DNA of 64,000 nucleotides from Burkholderia sp. OK233 (GTDB taxonomy: Bacteria; Pseudomonadota; Gammaproteobacteria; Burkholderiales; Burkholderiaceae), in assembly GCF_900230185.1 (NCBI RefSeq), contig NZ_OCSR01000002.1, forward strand, positions 3,782,001 to 3,846,000, read 5' to 3'. Under the pieces are notes generated by a model that was not told the origin of the DNA, searched no databases, and saw only the letters and a list, made by a program, of their open reading frames with translations. Made by a program: the position numbers and the translations under genes. Below, piece by piece: positions 8,443-15,809 of this stretch (positions are counted from its first letter, which is position 1; each line of letters opens with the position of its first letter).

Positions 8443-8467
8443 GAGAAGCGGCCCAGCGCACGTACTA

Positions 8468-8484
8468 GGGCCTGTTGACAATCA
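8468..8484 (+). repeat. Left terminal inverted repeat of the IS
   Basis: GGGCCTGTTGACAATCA is the exact reverse complement of the right end; including the flanking target bases the match extends to 20 bp. Confidence 0.92.
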
Positions 8485-8549
8485 TCGCCGAGGGGGCTGT
8501 TAACTTGTGAGGAAAGCTGTTTACATCCTGTCTTTTGCGGAAAAACAGG

Positions 8550-9301
8550 ATGCCAAGACTGATGCTCAGCGATGACCAATACGAGCGGATCGCCCCCTTG
8601 CTGCCGGGCAAGTCCACCGACCCGGGTCGGACCGCAGCAGACAATCGGCTGTTTGTTGAGGCCGTGCTATGGATCGCGCGCACTGGCAGCCCATGGCGCG
8701 ATTTGCCGCCTGATTTTGGAACGTGGAATAGCGTGTACCAACGCTTTGCCAGATGGTCGCGGGCGCAAATATGGCATACGGTACTCGCCGAGCTTGCGGG
8801 CGACGCGGATCTTGAGGAAGTCTTCATTGACAGTACGATTGTGCGTGCCCACCAGCATGCCGCCGGCGCGGCGAAAAAAAAGGCGAACAGGCAATCGGGC
8901 GCTCGCGTGGCGGATTGAGCACCAAGATTCACGCTCTGGTCGACGGCTTGGGGATGCTCGCTCGCTTTCATCTGACGGGCGGACAGGCTGGAGACAGTCC
9001 GGAGGCCCTGCCTTTGCTGGGCGAGTTGAAACCCGTCAGTCTGGCTGCCGACAAAGCCTACGATTCGAACGCGATCCTGCAGCATCTGGAATCGGCGGAC
9101 ATTCAAGCTGTCATCCCCAGTCGCGCCAATCGTGTTGAGCAACGTCCTTTGGATGAACATCTGTATGCCTCTCGAAATCTGGTCGAACGGTTCTTCTGTC
9201 GCATCAAACAATTCCGTCGCGTGGCTACCCGCTACGACAAGCTCTCCGAACGATTCTCATCATTCGTTGCGCTCTCCGCTGCTTTCATCTGGACCTGCTG
9301 A
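8550..9301 (+). CDS. IS5-family DDE transposase made by programmed -1 frameshift
   Basis: The first frame (to 8918) carries the N-terminal IS5 region MPRLMLSDDQYERIAPLLPG, the WRDLPPDFGTWNSVYQRF motif, and the first catalytic Asp in VFIDSTIVRAHQH. At 8874-8881 a run of eight A residues lies in the codon phase AAA-AAA-AAG; a -1 slip there leads into KKGEQAIGRSRGGLSTKIHA, the classical continuation in this group. The second frame (TTG 8915 onward) contains the second Asp in LAADKAYDS and the Glu in LVERFFCRIKQFRRVATRYDK. The stop codon lies inside the right inverted repeat. No inactivating change is visible. Confidence 0.9.
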
Positions 9302-9315
9302 TTGTCAACAGGCCC
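9299..9315 (-). repeat. Right terminal inverted repeat of the IS
   Basis: Exact inverse of the left end; it includes the transposase stop codon TGA at 9299-9301. Confidence 0.92.
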
Positions 9316-9330
9316 TAGCCCCGCATCGGT

Positions 9331-9660
9331 TTATCCATCGATCAATTTCAACCCCGCCACTGACAGCACGATCAAGGTCATGCAGATCACGCGGGGTGCC
9401 GAAACCGGGTCGTTGAAGAGCATCACGCCGAGCACCGTGATGCCAAGCGATCCGATCCCTGTCCATACCACGTAGGCCGTACCGGCCGGCAAATGCTTCA
9501 TCGCCAGCGTCAGTAAAAACACGCTGCCGAGCGCGGCTGAAATGCCGCCGATGCTCGGCCACAAGCGCGTCCATCCATTTGCATATTTCAACGCCAACGC
9601 CATCAGGATTTCGACCGCGCTTGCGGCGAGCAGAATGAGCCATGCCATCGTGAGCCCCAT
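9331..9660 (-). CDS. SMR-family transporter, SugE/Gdx-like (guanidinium exporter type)
   Basis: This is a four-helix small multidrug resistance protein of 105-109 residues. The membrane-embedded glutamate lies in AVEILMALALKYANGWTRLW, and AGTAYVVWTGIGSLG is the signature loop and helix 3 start; the KY-G-TRL pattern resembles SugE/Gdx more than EmrE. Gdx proteins export guanidinium ions against protons as antiparallel dimers; here the substrate is inferred only. The start may be ATG 9660 or the in-frame ATG 9648, which gives the usual glutamate position 13. It is divergent from an HxlR-type regulator 72 bp away, and its stop is 16 bp from the IS end. No riboswitch is seen in the short leader. 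Confidence 0.87.
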   Translation of the reverse strand: MGLTMAWLILLAASAVEILMALALKYANGWTRLWPSIGGISAALGSVFLLTLAMKHLPAGTAYVVWTGIGSLGITVLGVMLFNDPVSAPRVICMTLIVLSVAGLKLIDG

Positions 9661-9732
9661 CGGTAAGTGGTGAATGAGCGGCCAGCTTAGGGCTATAGTG
9701 ATGCGCTCACCATTACTTACCCACTGGTAACC
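9661..9732. promoter_or_regulatory. Divergent promoter/operator region of SMR and HxlR-type genes
   Basis: The 72-bp interval contains two related elements in opposite orientation: CGGTAAGTGGTGAA beside the SMR start and TTACTTACCCACTGGTAA just before the HxlR-type start. HxlR-family proteins bind such GTAAGT/ACTTAC half-sites as dimers, so both genes are likely controlled from here. Confidence 0.45.
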
Positions 9733-10152
9733 ATGGCATTTCCCGAGCCCGCCAACGCGTCCCTCACCTCGACCGAACAGCCCTATCGCGGTGACGTCTT
9801 CGACGCCGCCTGTTCGTCGCGCCTCGCGCTCGAACTGATCGCAGGAAAGTGGACGTTGCTCATCATGCCGGCGCTGTTGCCCGGCGCGATGCGCAACAAC
9901 GCGTTGCTGCGCAAGATCGGCGGCATTTCACAAAAGGTGCTGACGCAGACGCTCAAGGAGCTCGAGCGCAACGGTCTGGTGATTCGTGAAGAGCATCCGG
10001 GCGCGGTGGCGCACGTGGAGTACAGGCTCAGCGAACTGGGGCGAACCCTCAGTGACGCGCTGGTGACGCTCGATCATTGGGCCGAGGACAACGCGGCCGA
10101 ACTCGACGCTGCGCGTGAACGCTATGACGCGCAGCAGCAAACGCACCGCTAG
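9733..10152 (+). CDS. HxlR-family winged-helix transcriptional regulator
   Basis: The 139-residue protein has the HxlR pattern: a conserved cysteine in DAACSSRLALELIAGKWTLL, then GGISQKVLTQTLKELERNGLV as the recognition helix and EYRLSELGRTL in the wing. Many family members use that N-terminal Cys to sense electrophiles or oxidants. It is divergent from the SMR pump and the likely regulator of it. ATG 9733 overlaps the edge of the putative operator. Confidence 0.9.
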   Translation: MAFPEPANASLTSTEQPYRGDVFDAACSSRLALELIAGKWTLLIMPALLPGAMRNNALLRKIGGISQKVLTQTLKELERNGLVIREEHPGAVAHVEYRLSELGRTLSDALVTLDHWAEDNAAELDAARERYDAQQQTHR

Positions 10153-10202
10153 CTGGCTGCGTGCGGTTGCTGCGTGCGATTGTTGCCTACGATTGCTGTT
10201 GA

Positions 10203-10523
10203 TTAAGGCCGCTTGTTTTCCGGGCGATCACGCGCCGTGGCGCGTCTTTGCACACGCACCAGAAGCGCCGACGAAAACGCCCGCATCCGCACGATCTTCC
10301 GTGTCTCTGCCACTTCTCCGGCCACATTCTTCGGTGGGTTAGGCTGCAGCGACCAATAGAGTGCGAGCAGCCAGCCGAACCCGGTCCAACCGAGGCACGC
10401 GTTGAAGAGCGCCAGCGTCAGCACGTCATAACGCTTGCGCCGGTCCGCGAGAATGCTCGGCAGAAAATACAGCGCCAGCGCGAGCACTGCGGCGATGGCC
10501 TGTACCACGACATTGCCACCCAT
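10203..10523 (-). CDS. Small membrane protein, superinfection-immunity (PF14373-like) family
   Basis: The 106-residue product has two membrane helices with the family motif ALYFLPSILADRRKR, then a second helix containing FNACLGWTGFGWLLALYWSL; the N-x3-GWT-x-GW pattern is diagnostic. The family is named for the phage T4 Imm protein, which blocks DNA entry by other phages, but chromosomal copies are widespread and their role is unproven. A basic cytoplasmic tail follows the helices. The start at 10523 (MGGNVVVQ) is chosen because the frame upstream of it is polar and unlike the family. Confidence 0.75.
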   Translation of the reverse strand: MGGNVVVQAIAAVLALALYFLPSILADRRKRYDVLTLALFNACLGWTGFGWLLALYWSLQPNPPKNVAGEVAETRKIVRMRAFSSALLVRVQRRATARDRPENKRP

Positions 10524-10686
10524 AGACTGGCTCCTCAGGACGCGACGTATCCCCCGATTGTCGCGCGATTGTTCGCTTTGCGCAGCGTCGCTGTGAACCG
10601 GCATGCGCGGCGAGGGGGTTCAGCGCATCGCGCATCAGGACTATCATGGACGTTTCGACTGAACAGAACCGCCACGGACCGCCACC

Positions 10687-12150
10687 ATGATCTCCGACGA
10701 TACGACCCAGCAGACCCAGCGCATCAACCAGGACACGCTACGCGAATTCGTAGACCGCAAATGGAACGACGAGATTGTCCCTGCGCTCACGGACTACATC
10801 GCCGTGCCGGCCAAGAGCCCGGCGTTCGATCCCGAGTGGGTCAAGCACGGCTATCTCGAGCGCGTGATTACCGACGCGGCGCAATGGGCCGAACAGCAAC
10901 CCGTGCGTGGCCTGAAACTCGAAGTGATCCGCTTGCCGGGCCGCACGCCGGTGATTTTCTTCGAAACGGCCGCGACCCGATCGGGCAGCGAAGAAACCAT
11001 CGTGCTGTACGGCCACCTCGACAAGCAGCCTGAGTTCGACGGCTGGCGCAACGATCTCGGCCCCTGGACGCCGAAGCTCGAAAACGACAAGCTGTACGGC
11101 CGCGGCGGCGCCGACGATGGTTACGCGATCTACGCGAGCCTCACGGCACTCGCCGCGCTGGACGCGCAGGGCATCGAGCGTCCGCGCTGTGTCGGACTGA
11201 TCGAAACCTGCGAGGAATCGGGCAGCTACGATCTGCTGCCGTACGTCGACGCATTGCGTGAGCGGCTCGGCAAAGTCGGGCTCGTCGTGTGTCTCGACTC
11301 CGGCGCGGGCAACTACGATCAGCTGTGGCTTACCACGTCGTTGCGCGGACTGGTCGCCGGCGACCTCGAAGTCCAGGTGCTCGACGAAGGCATTCACTCG
11401 GGCGGTTACGGCGGCATCGCGCCGTCGAGCTTCCGCATCATGCGGCAACTGTTCGACCGTCTCGAAGACTCCGCCAACGGCACGCTGTTGCCGAAGGGTT
11501 TCCACATCCCGATCCCGGCGGACCGTTTGCGCGAAGCGGAAGCGACTGCCCAGATTCTCGGCGACGACGTCTGGAAGAAACTGCCGTGGGCCTGCGGCCA
11601 GGACGGCCGTCAGGTGCTGCCCACTACCACCGATCCGCAGGAAGCCTTGCTCAACTCGACGTGGCGTCCGTCGCTGTCGGTGACCGGCGCGGCCGGCTTG
11701 CCCGCGCTTGCCGACGCCGGCAACGTGCTGCGTCCGCGCACGGCGTTCAAGCTGTCGCTGCGCCTGCCGCCGCTGATCGAAGCGGAAAAGGCCGTCGCCG
11801 AACTGAAGGCGCTGCTCGAATTCGATCCGCCGTACAACGCCAAGGTCACCTTTAAACCGGACGCCGGCGCCGCGAGCGGCTGGAGCGCGCCCGATCTCGC
11901 ACCGTGGCTCGCCACGGCGCTTAACGACGCGTCGCGCGCGCACTACGGCGCGGACGTTGCCTACATGGGGCAGGGCGGCACGATCCCGTTGATGAACGTA
12001 TTGAAGTCGGGCTTCCCGAAGTCGCAATTCATGGTGTGCGGCGTGCTCGGGCCGAAGTCGAACGCACACGGGCCGAACGAGTTCCTGCACGTGCCGTACG
12101 GCAAGAAGCTGACGGCGGCCGTTGCACAGGTGATCGCCGCCGCGCCTTGA
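10687..12150 (+). CDS. M20-family metallopeptidase (dipeptidase-like)
   Basis: The 487-residue cytoplasmic enzyme has the di-zinc M20 layout. VLYGHLDKQPEFDGW supplies the first zinc His and the catalytic Asp, LYGRGGADDGYAIY the bridging Asp, and ETCEESGSYDL the Glu pair that acts as general base and zinc ligand. FLHVPYGKKLTAA near the C-terminus contains the last His. A lid/dimerisation domain lies between, at about residues 210-370. It probably releases amino acids from dipeptides or acylated amino acids; specificity is not evident. It stands alone and is followed by strong hairpins. Confidence 0.9.
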   Translation: MISDDTTQQTQRINQDTLREFVDRKWNDEIVPALTDYIAVPAKSPAFDPEWVKHGYLERVITDAAQWAEQQPVRGLKLEVIRLPGRTPVIFFETAATRSGSEETIVLYGHLDKQPEFDGWRNDLGPWTPKLENDKLYGRGGADDGYAIYASLTALAALDAQGIERPRCVGLIETCEESGSYDLLPYVDALRERLGKVGLVVCLDSGAGNYDQLWLTTSLRGLVAGDLEVQVLDEGIHSGGYGGIAPSSFRIMRQLFDRLEDSANGTLLPKGFHIPIPADRLREAEATAQILGDDVWKKLPWACGQDGRQVLPTTTDPQEALLNSTWRPSLSVTGAAGLPALADAGNVLRPRTAFKLSLRLPPLIEAEKAVAELKALLEFDPPYNAKVTFKPDAGAASGWSAPDLAPWLATALNDASRAHYGADVAYMGQGGTIPLMNVLKSGFPKSQFMVCGVLGPKSNAHGPNEFLHVPYGKKLTAAVAQVIAAAP

Positions 12151-12170
12151 TGAGCGTGTCGCCTTGACCT

Positions 12171-12197
12171 TTCGCCTGCAACAGCGTTGCAGGCGAA
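12171..12197 (+). terminator. Hairpin after the M20 peptidase, first of two
   Basis: A perfect 11-bp stem TTCGCCTGCAA / TTGCAGGCGAA with a 5-base loop lies 20 bases after the stop codon. Confidence 0.6.
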
Positions 12198-12200
12198 TCA

Positions 12201-12226
12201 GCGGGCGCCCTCGAGCGCCCGCGTTT
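12201..12226 (+). terminator. Rho-independent terminator after the M20 peptidase, second of two
   Basis: An 8-bp GC stem GCGGGCGC / GCGCCCGC with a 6-base loop is followed by GTTTG. It stacks directly on the previous hairpin, giving a tandem terminator. Confidence 0.65.
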
Positions 12227-12605
12227 GAATATGCGAATTGAATAGTCCGTCTGTTAGACCACAAATAAAAAACAAGCATCCACAAGCTATATTTTCGATT
12301 GCATTACCTAATCGAAGACTATTTCTTTCTCTTTCAAATCCGGCAAGAAATTCAAGCTTTGTTCGTTCGCTAATTTATAGCGGGCGGAGGCTCATTTGCG
12401 GGCCAATTTCGCCCTTCTTCGGTGCGCAAGCGTTTGCGCCCACGGCATCTTTTACCCGTCGGCTTGCCACCACGCAGAGCGCCATCTGGCGCGGCTTCAC
12501 GCGCGTGTTGCATTCATCTGTTGGTTACCCCGCTCCCATCCGATTCCGGTCTGCTTTAGGCTCGCATTGCAATGCCAGTGTTTAACCTTAAAAGGACCGT
12601 TCAAA
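12227..12605 (+). other. AT-rich upstream region of rpfF
   Basis: The first half (about 12227-12390) is unusually AT-rich for this genome, with A/T runs around 12260-12330; the second half returns to normal composition. No coding frame with support is seen. AAAAGGA at 12589-12595 is the rpfF ribosome-binding site. The region is the likely site of rpfF regulation; no individual operator could be recognised. Confidence 0.4.
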
Positions 12606-13493
12606 ATGAATCTGCATAACCACCACGCCTGCCGCCCGTTCCTTGAAGCCGGCAATTTGTCGCAAGTCTCCGCCTACTATGAAGAAGGCCGCAACATCAT
12701 GTGGATGATGCTGCGGGCGCAGCCGCGTCCCTGTTTCAATCTCGATCTGGTGCATGACATTCTGGGTCTCGCGCAGGCAGCACGAGAGTCCGGCTTGCCG
12801 ATCGACTTCTGGGTGACCGGCTCGTTGATTCCGAGCATGTTCAACGTCGGGGGAGACCTCGATTTCTTCGCCGACACAATCCGCTCCGGCAAGCGCCAGG
12901 CGCTGATGGCGTATGCGCGCGCCTGCGTCGATTGCGTGCACGCGGCGGCGCGCGGCTTCGATACGGGGGCAATTTCGATCGCGATGGTGGAGGGCACGGC
13001 GCTCGGAGGAGGGTTCGAGGCGGCGCTCGCGCATCATTTCCTGCTGGCGCAGAACGACGCACGCATGGGCTTTCCGGAGATCGCGTTCAATCTGTTCCCG
13101 GGCATGGGCGGCTATTCTCTGGTCGCGCGCAAGGTGGGGATGCGTCTGGCCGAGGAACTGATCGGCATGGGCGAGTCGCACACGGCTGAGTGGCACTTCG
13201 GCAAGGGACTGGTCGATCAGCTGTTCGAGCCTGGCGACGCCTATATGGCGACGCGCACCTTCATCGATACGCTCCGGCCGAAGATGAACGGGATCCGCGC
13301 GATGCTGCGGGCGCGTCAGCGGGTGCTGCAACTCTCGCGCGCCGAGCTGATGGAAATTACCGAGGACTGGGTGGATGCCGCTTTCACGATCGAGGAGAAG
13401 GACCTCGTCTTTATGGAACGGCTGGTGATGCTGCAGAACCGCCGTACTTCGAACCTGCGCCAGACGGCTTCCAGCGCGGCCAATTTCGCCTGA
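12606..13493 (+). CDS. rpfF: RpfF-type DSF synthase: cis-2-dodecenoic acid (BDSF) synthase
   Basis: The 295-residue protein is a crotonase-fold enzyme closely resembling RpfF, which makes diffusible signal factor fatty acids from acyl-ACP by dehydration followed by thioester cleavage. Both catalytic glutamates are present: Glu138 in VEGTALGGGFEAALAHH and Glu158 in ARMGFPEIAFNLFPGMGGYS. The start at ATG 12606 has a good ribosome-binding site and gives the family length. It converges with an RpfR-type gene whose end is 85 bp away, matching the rpfF-rpfR pair known from Burkholderia cenocepacia (BCAM0581/BCAM0580). The product is therefore expected to be BDSF. Confidence 0.92.
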   Translation: MNLHNHHACRPFLEAGNLSQVSAYYEEGRNIMWMMLRAQPRPCFNLDLVHDILGLAQAARESGLPIDFWVTGSLIPSMFNVGGDLDFFADTIRSGKRQALMAYARACVDCVHAAARGFDTGAISIAMVEGTALGGGFEAALAHHFLLAQNDARMGFPEIAFNLFPGMGGYSLVARKVGMRLAEELIGMGESHTAEWHFGKGLVDQLFEPGDAYMATRTFIDTLRPKMNGIRAMLRARQRVLQLSRAELMEITEDWVDAAFTIEEKDLVFMERLVMLQNRRTSNLRQTASSAANFA

Positions 13494-13577
13494 ACCGCCC
13501 CGGGTCCCGACGATATCGAGCCGCGGCGGGCGGGTCCCCCAATCCCTCAAGGCGACGTCCTTCGGGCGCGTGGAAGC

Positions 13578-15581
13578 TCAGGCAATCAGTCTGAGCTTCT
13601 GCCTGTCCTGCAACCAGTGTTCGAATTCCGCGACCGGCATGGCCTGACCGTACAGGAAGCCCTGTACGTAGTCGACGCCCAGCCCCCTCATGAACACCTC
13701 TTCCGATTCGGTTTCGATGCCTTCGGCGACCACCTTGAAATTCAGTTCCTGCGCGACCACCACCATGGAGCGCACGAGTGCTTGCGCTTTGGTGTCGGCA
13801 TTGATCGAGCGGACGAAACTGCGGTCGAGCTTGATGACGTCGAGCGGAATGCGGCCCAACTGCGAGAGCGACGAGTAGCCGGTGCCGAAGTCGTCCAGGT
13901 GAACCTGCGCGCCGAGCTGGCGGAACTGCTTGATCAGATCGATTGCCGCCGTTTCGTCCTCGATCAGGCAACTCTCGGTGAGTTCCAGGTCGATCAGACA
14001 CGGATCGAGATTCGCGCGCTGCAGCGCTTCGCTGAAATGCCGGACCACGGCGGTGTCCACGAGTTGCCGCGCCGACACATTGATCGCGATGCGCAGGTTG
14101 TAGCCGTCCGCCTTCCATTTGGCCGCCTGCTTCGCGGCCGTTTCCATGACCCAGCGGCCGAGCACGCCGATCAGTCCGGATTCCTCCGCATAGCGGATGA
14201 ACTCGGCCGGCATGATCTGCCCGCGCTCGGGCGAGTTCCAGCGTACCAGCGCTTCCGCGCCCTGCACCACGCCGGTGGCGAGCACGAGCTTGGGTTGATA
14301 GTGCAGCGTCAACTGGCCCTCTTCGAGACCCCGCCGCAGGTTGGTGTCGAGCCACATGTACTCGGCGACCTTGCGGTTCATCTCGGGCGAGAACACGCGA
14401 TAGGTGCGCTTGCCTTCATCTTTGGCAACGTACATCGCCGTATCCGCCGAACGGATCAGCGATTCGAGGTCGTGGCCGTGTTCCGGAAACCGCGCAATGC
14501 CGATCGAGCAGCCGGTGTAGACCTCGACAAGCCCCAGGCTGAACGGCGTGCGCATGCGTTCGAGAATGCGCTGTGCGGTGACTTCGAGGTCGTGGGCGGT
14601 GCCTTTGGCGGCGAGCACGATGAACTCGTCGCCGCCGAGGCGCGCGAGCGCATCGCCTTCGTTCAGGCAGGTGCTGATGGTTGCCGAAACGTCGCGGATC
14701 AGCCGGTCGCCGAAAACGTGGCCGTAGTGATCGTTGACCTTCTTGAAGTTGTCGAGATCGAGGAATAGCACGCCGACGGACTCGCCTCCCGCGGCTGCTT
14801 CGATCGCGGTACGGATCTTGTCCTGGATCGCGTTGCGATTGTCGAGGCCGGTGAGCGAATCGGTGTTGGCCAGTTCGGTGAGCCGTTCCTGCGCGAGCCG
14901 TTCTTCGGTGATGTCGGTGCCCGAGCAGATCAGAAATTGTTCTTCGACACCGCTGCCGCTCTGAACGAACTTGTTGCGAAACAGGAATAGCCGTTCGCCG
15001 CGAAGGGTTTTCACGCGCCGCTCGACTTCGTACGAGACGCCGCGATTGAAGAAACCCGTGATGTTCTGGCTCGACGCCGCGCCGGACTCGGTGGACATGA
15101 ACAGCGCCCACACATTGCGGCCGACGATGTCTTCTTCCTTGACGCCGGTGAGTTCCTCGGCGAGACGGTTGAAGCGCTGTATACGGCCGTGCCTGTCGAC
15201 GATGACCACGACCGAATTGACTTCGGAGACGACCTGTTCGGCGAAAGAAAGACCGTGGACCAGGTCGCGCGCGACGGATTCCGTATCGTCATAGGCTGAG
15301 GCGGTGCCTGCCCACGTATTGCTGGCGAGTTTTTTACCGACGAGGTGCAGGCGCAGCGGTTCGCCGAACAGCCGCACGTCGAGGACGAGGTGCGAGGTGA
15401 TGCCGGTGAGGCAGCGGATTTGCGAGGCCTGTTGGGGATTCAGCGGAATGGCGACATTGGCCGGCACGTCACCGGTGACGGGCGTGAGTTCCAGCGCATT
15501 GCTGTCGTTCGACAGACGCCAGCAAGGGCTGCTTGTGCCGAACTGGGCAAACAGCACCTGATCGTGTTGGTCGTCGTTCAT
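13578..15581 (-). CDS. rpfR: RpfR: BDSF receptor with PAS, GGDEF and EAL domains
   Basis: The 667-residue protein starts with a short domain (about 1-95) corresponding to the RpfF-interaction domain of RpfR, then a PAS domain (about 119-224) that binds cis-2-dodecenoic acid in the characterised homologue. A GGDEF domain with intact GGDEF (316-320) and an EAL domain with intact EAL (443-445) follow. In B. cenocepacia RpfR, BDSF binding stimulates c-di-GMP hydrolysis. The start is set at MNDDQHD (15581), behind GGGGATCT; the longer open frame is unlike the family. Both catalytic signatures are intact, so dual activity is possible; net phosphodiesterase activity is inferred from homology. Confidence 0.92.
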   Translation of the reverse strand: MNDDQHDQVLFAQFGTSSPCWRLSNDSNALELTPVTGDVPANVAIPLNPQQASQIRCLTGITSHLVLDVRLFGEPLRLHLVGKKLASNTWAGTASAYDDTESVARDLVHGLSFAEQVVSEVNSVVVIVDRHGRIQRFNRLAEELTGVKEEDIVGRNVWALFMSTESGAASSQNITGFFNRGVSYEVERRVKTLRGERLFLFRNKFVQSGSGVEEQFLICSGTDITEERLAQERLTELANTDSLTGLDNRNAIQDKIRTAIEAAAGGESVGVLFLDLDNFKKVNDHYGHVFGDRLIRDVSATISTCLNEGDALARLGGDEFIVLAAKGTAHDLEVTAQRILERMRTPFSLGLVEVYTGCSIGIARFPEHGHDLESLIRSADTAMYVAKDEGKRTYRVFSPEMNRKVAEYMWLDTNLRRGLEEGQLTLHYQPKLVLATGVVQGAEALVRWNSPERGQIMPAEFIRYAEESGLIGVLGRWVMETAAKQAAKWKADGYNLRIAINVSARQLVDTAVVRHFSEALQRANLDPCLIDLELTESCLIEDETAAIDLIKQFRQLGAQVHLDDFGTGYSSLSQLGRIPLDVIKLDRSFVRSINADTKAQALVRSMVVVAQELNFKVVAEGIETESEEVFMRGLGVDYVQGFLYGQAMPVAEFEHWLQDRQKLRLIA

Positions 15582-15809
15582 GAGATCCCCGGGCGGTGTG
15601 CCGATGAGCCAACCATAAAGGTGGGGTGGCGGCAAACAGTCTTCATCATACTTAAAGACTGGCCCCATTGTAGCGAAGCGGCCGGCGTTCGGGCCTATAA
15701 ACATTAACGGTCGTGATGGCCTTCGTCTTAAGGCTTTTGTTTTGGCGCGCGCACAGGCGTGGAGCCTCGAAACCGCATTGAAACGCCTCGGAATAACCTC
15801 ATGACTGCC

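Larger units (their letters stand above)
8468..9315 (+). mobile_element. Complete IS5-family insertion sequence, IS427-like group
   Basis: The 848-bp element has perfect 17-bp terminal inverted repeats beginning GGGCCTGTTGACAATCA. Both ends are flanked by TA within a CTAG target (TA at 8466-8467 and 9316-9317), the 2-bp duplication expected of the IS427 group. It carries one transposase split over two frames with an A8 slippery run. Both ends and both frames look intact, so it may still be mobile. It sits between the YodC gene and the SMR gene without breaking either. Confidence 0.92.

Noticed and set aside
10203..10523. Phage superinfection immunity as sign of a prophage
   Set aside because: Only one small membrane protein of this family is present; no integrase, phage structural genes or attachment sites are nearby.
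12547..12563. Possible sigma-54 promoter before rpfF
   Set aside because: Only the GG-N10-GC spacing fits; most other consensus bases are missing.
13617..14768. 383-codon frame antisense to rpfR
   Set aside because: Shadow of the GGDEF/EAL gene; Arg/His/Asp-rich composition typical of frame artefacts.
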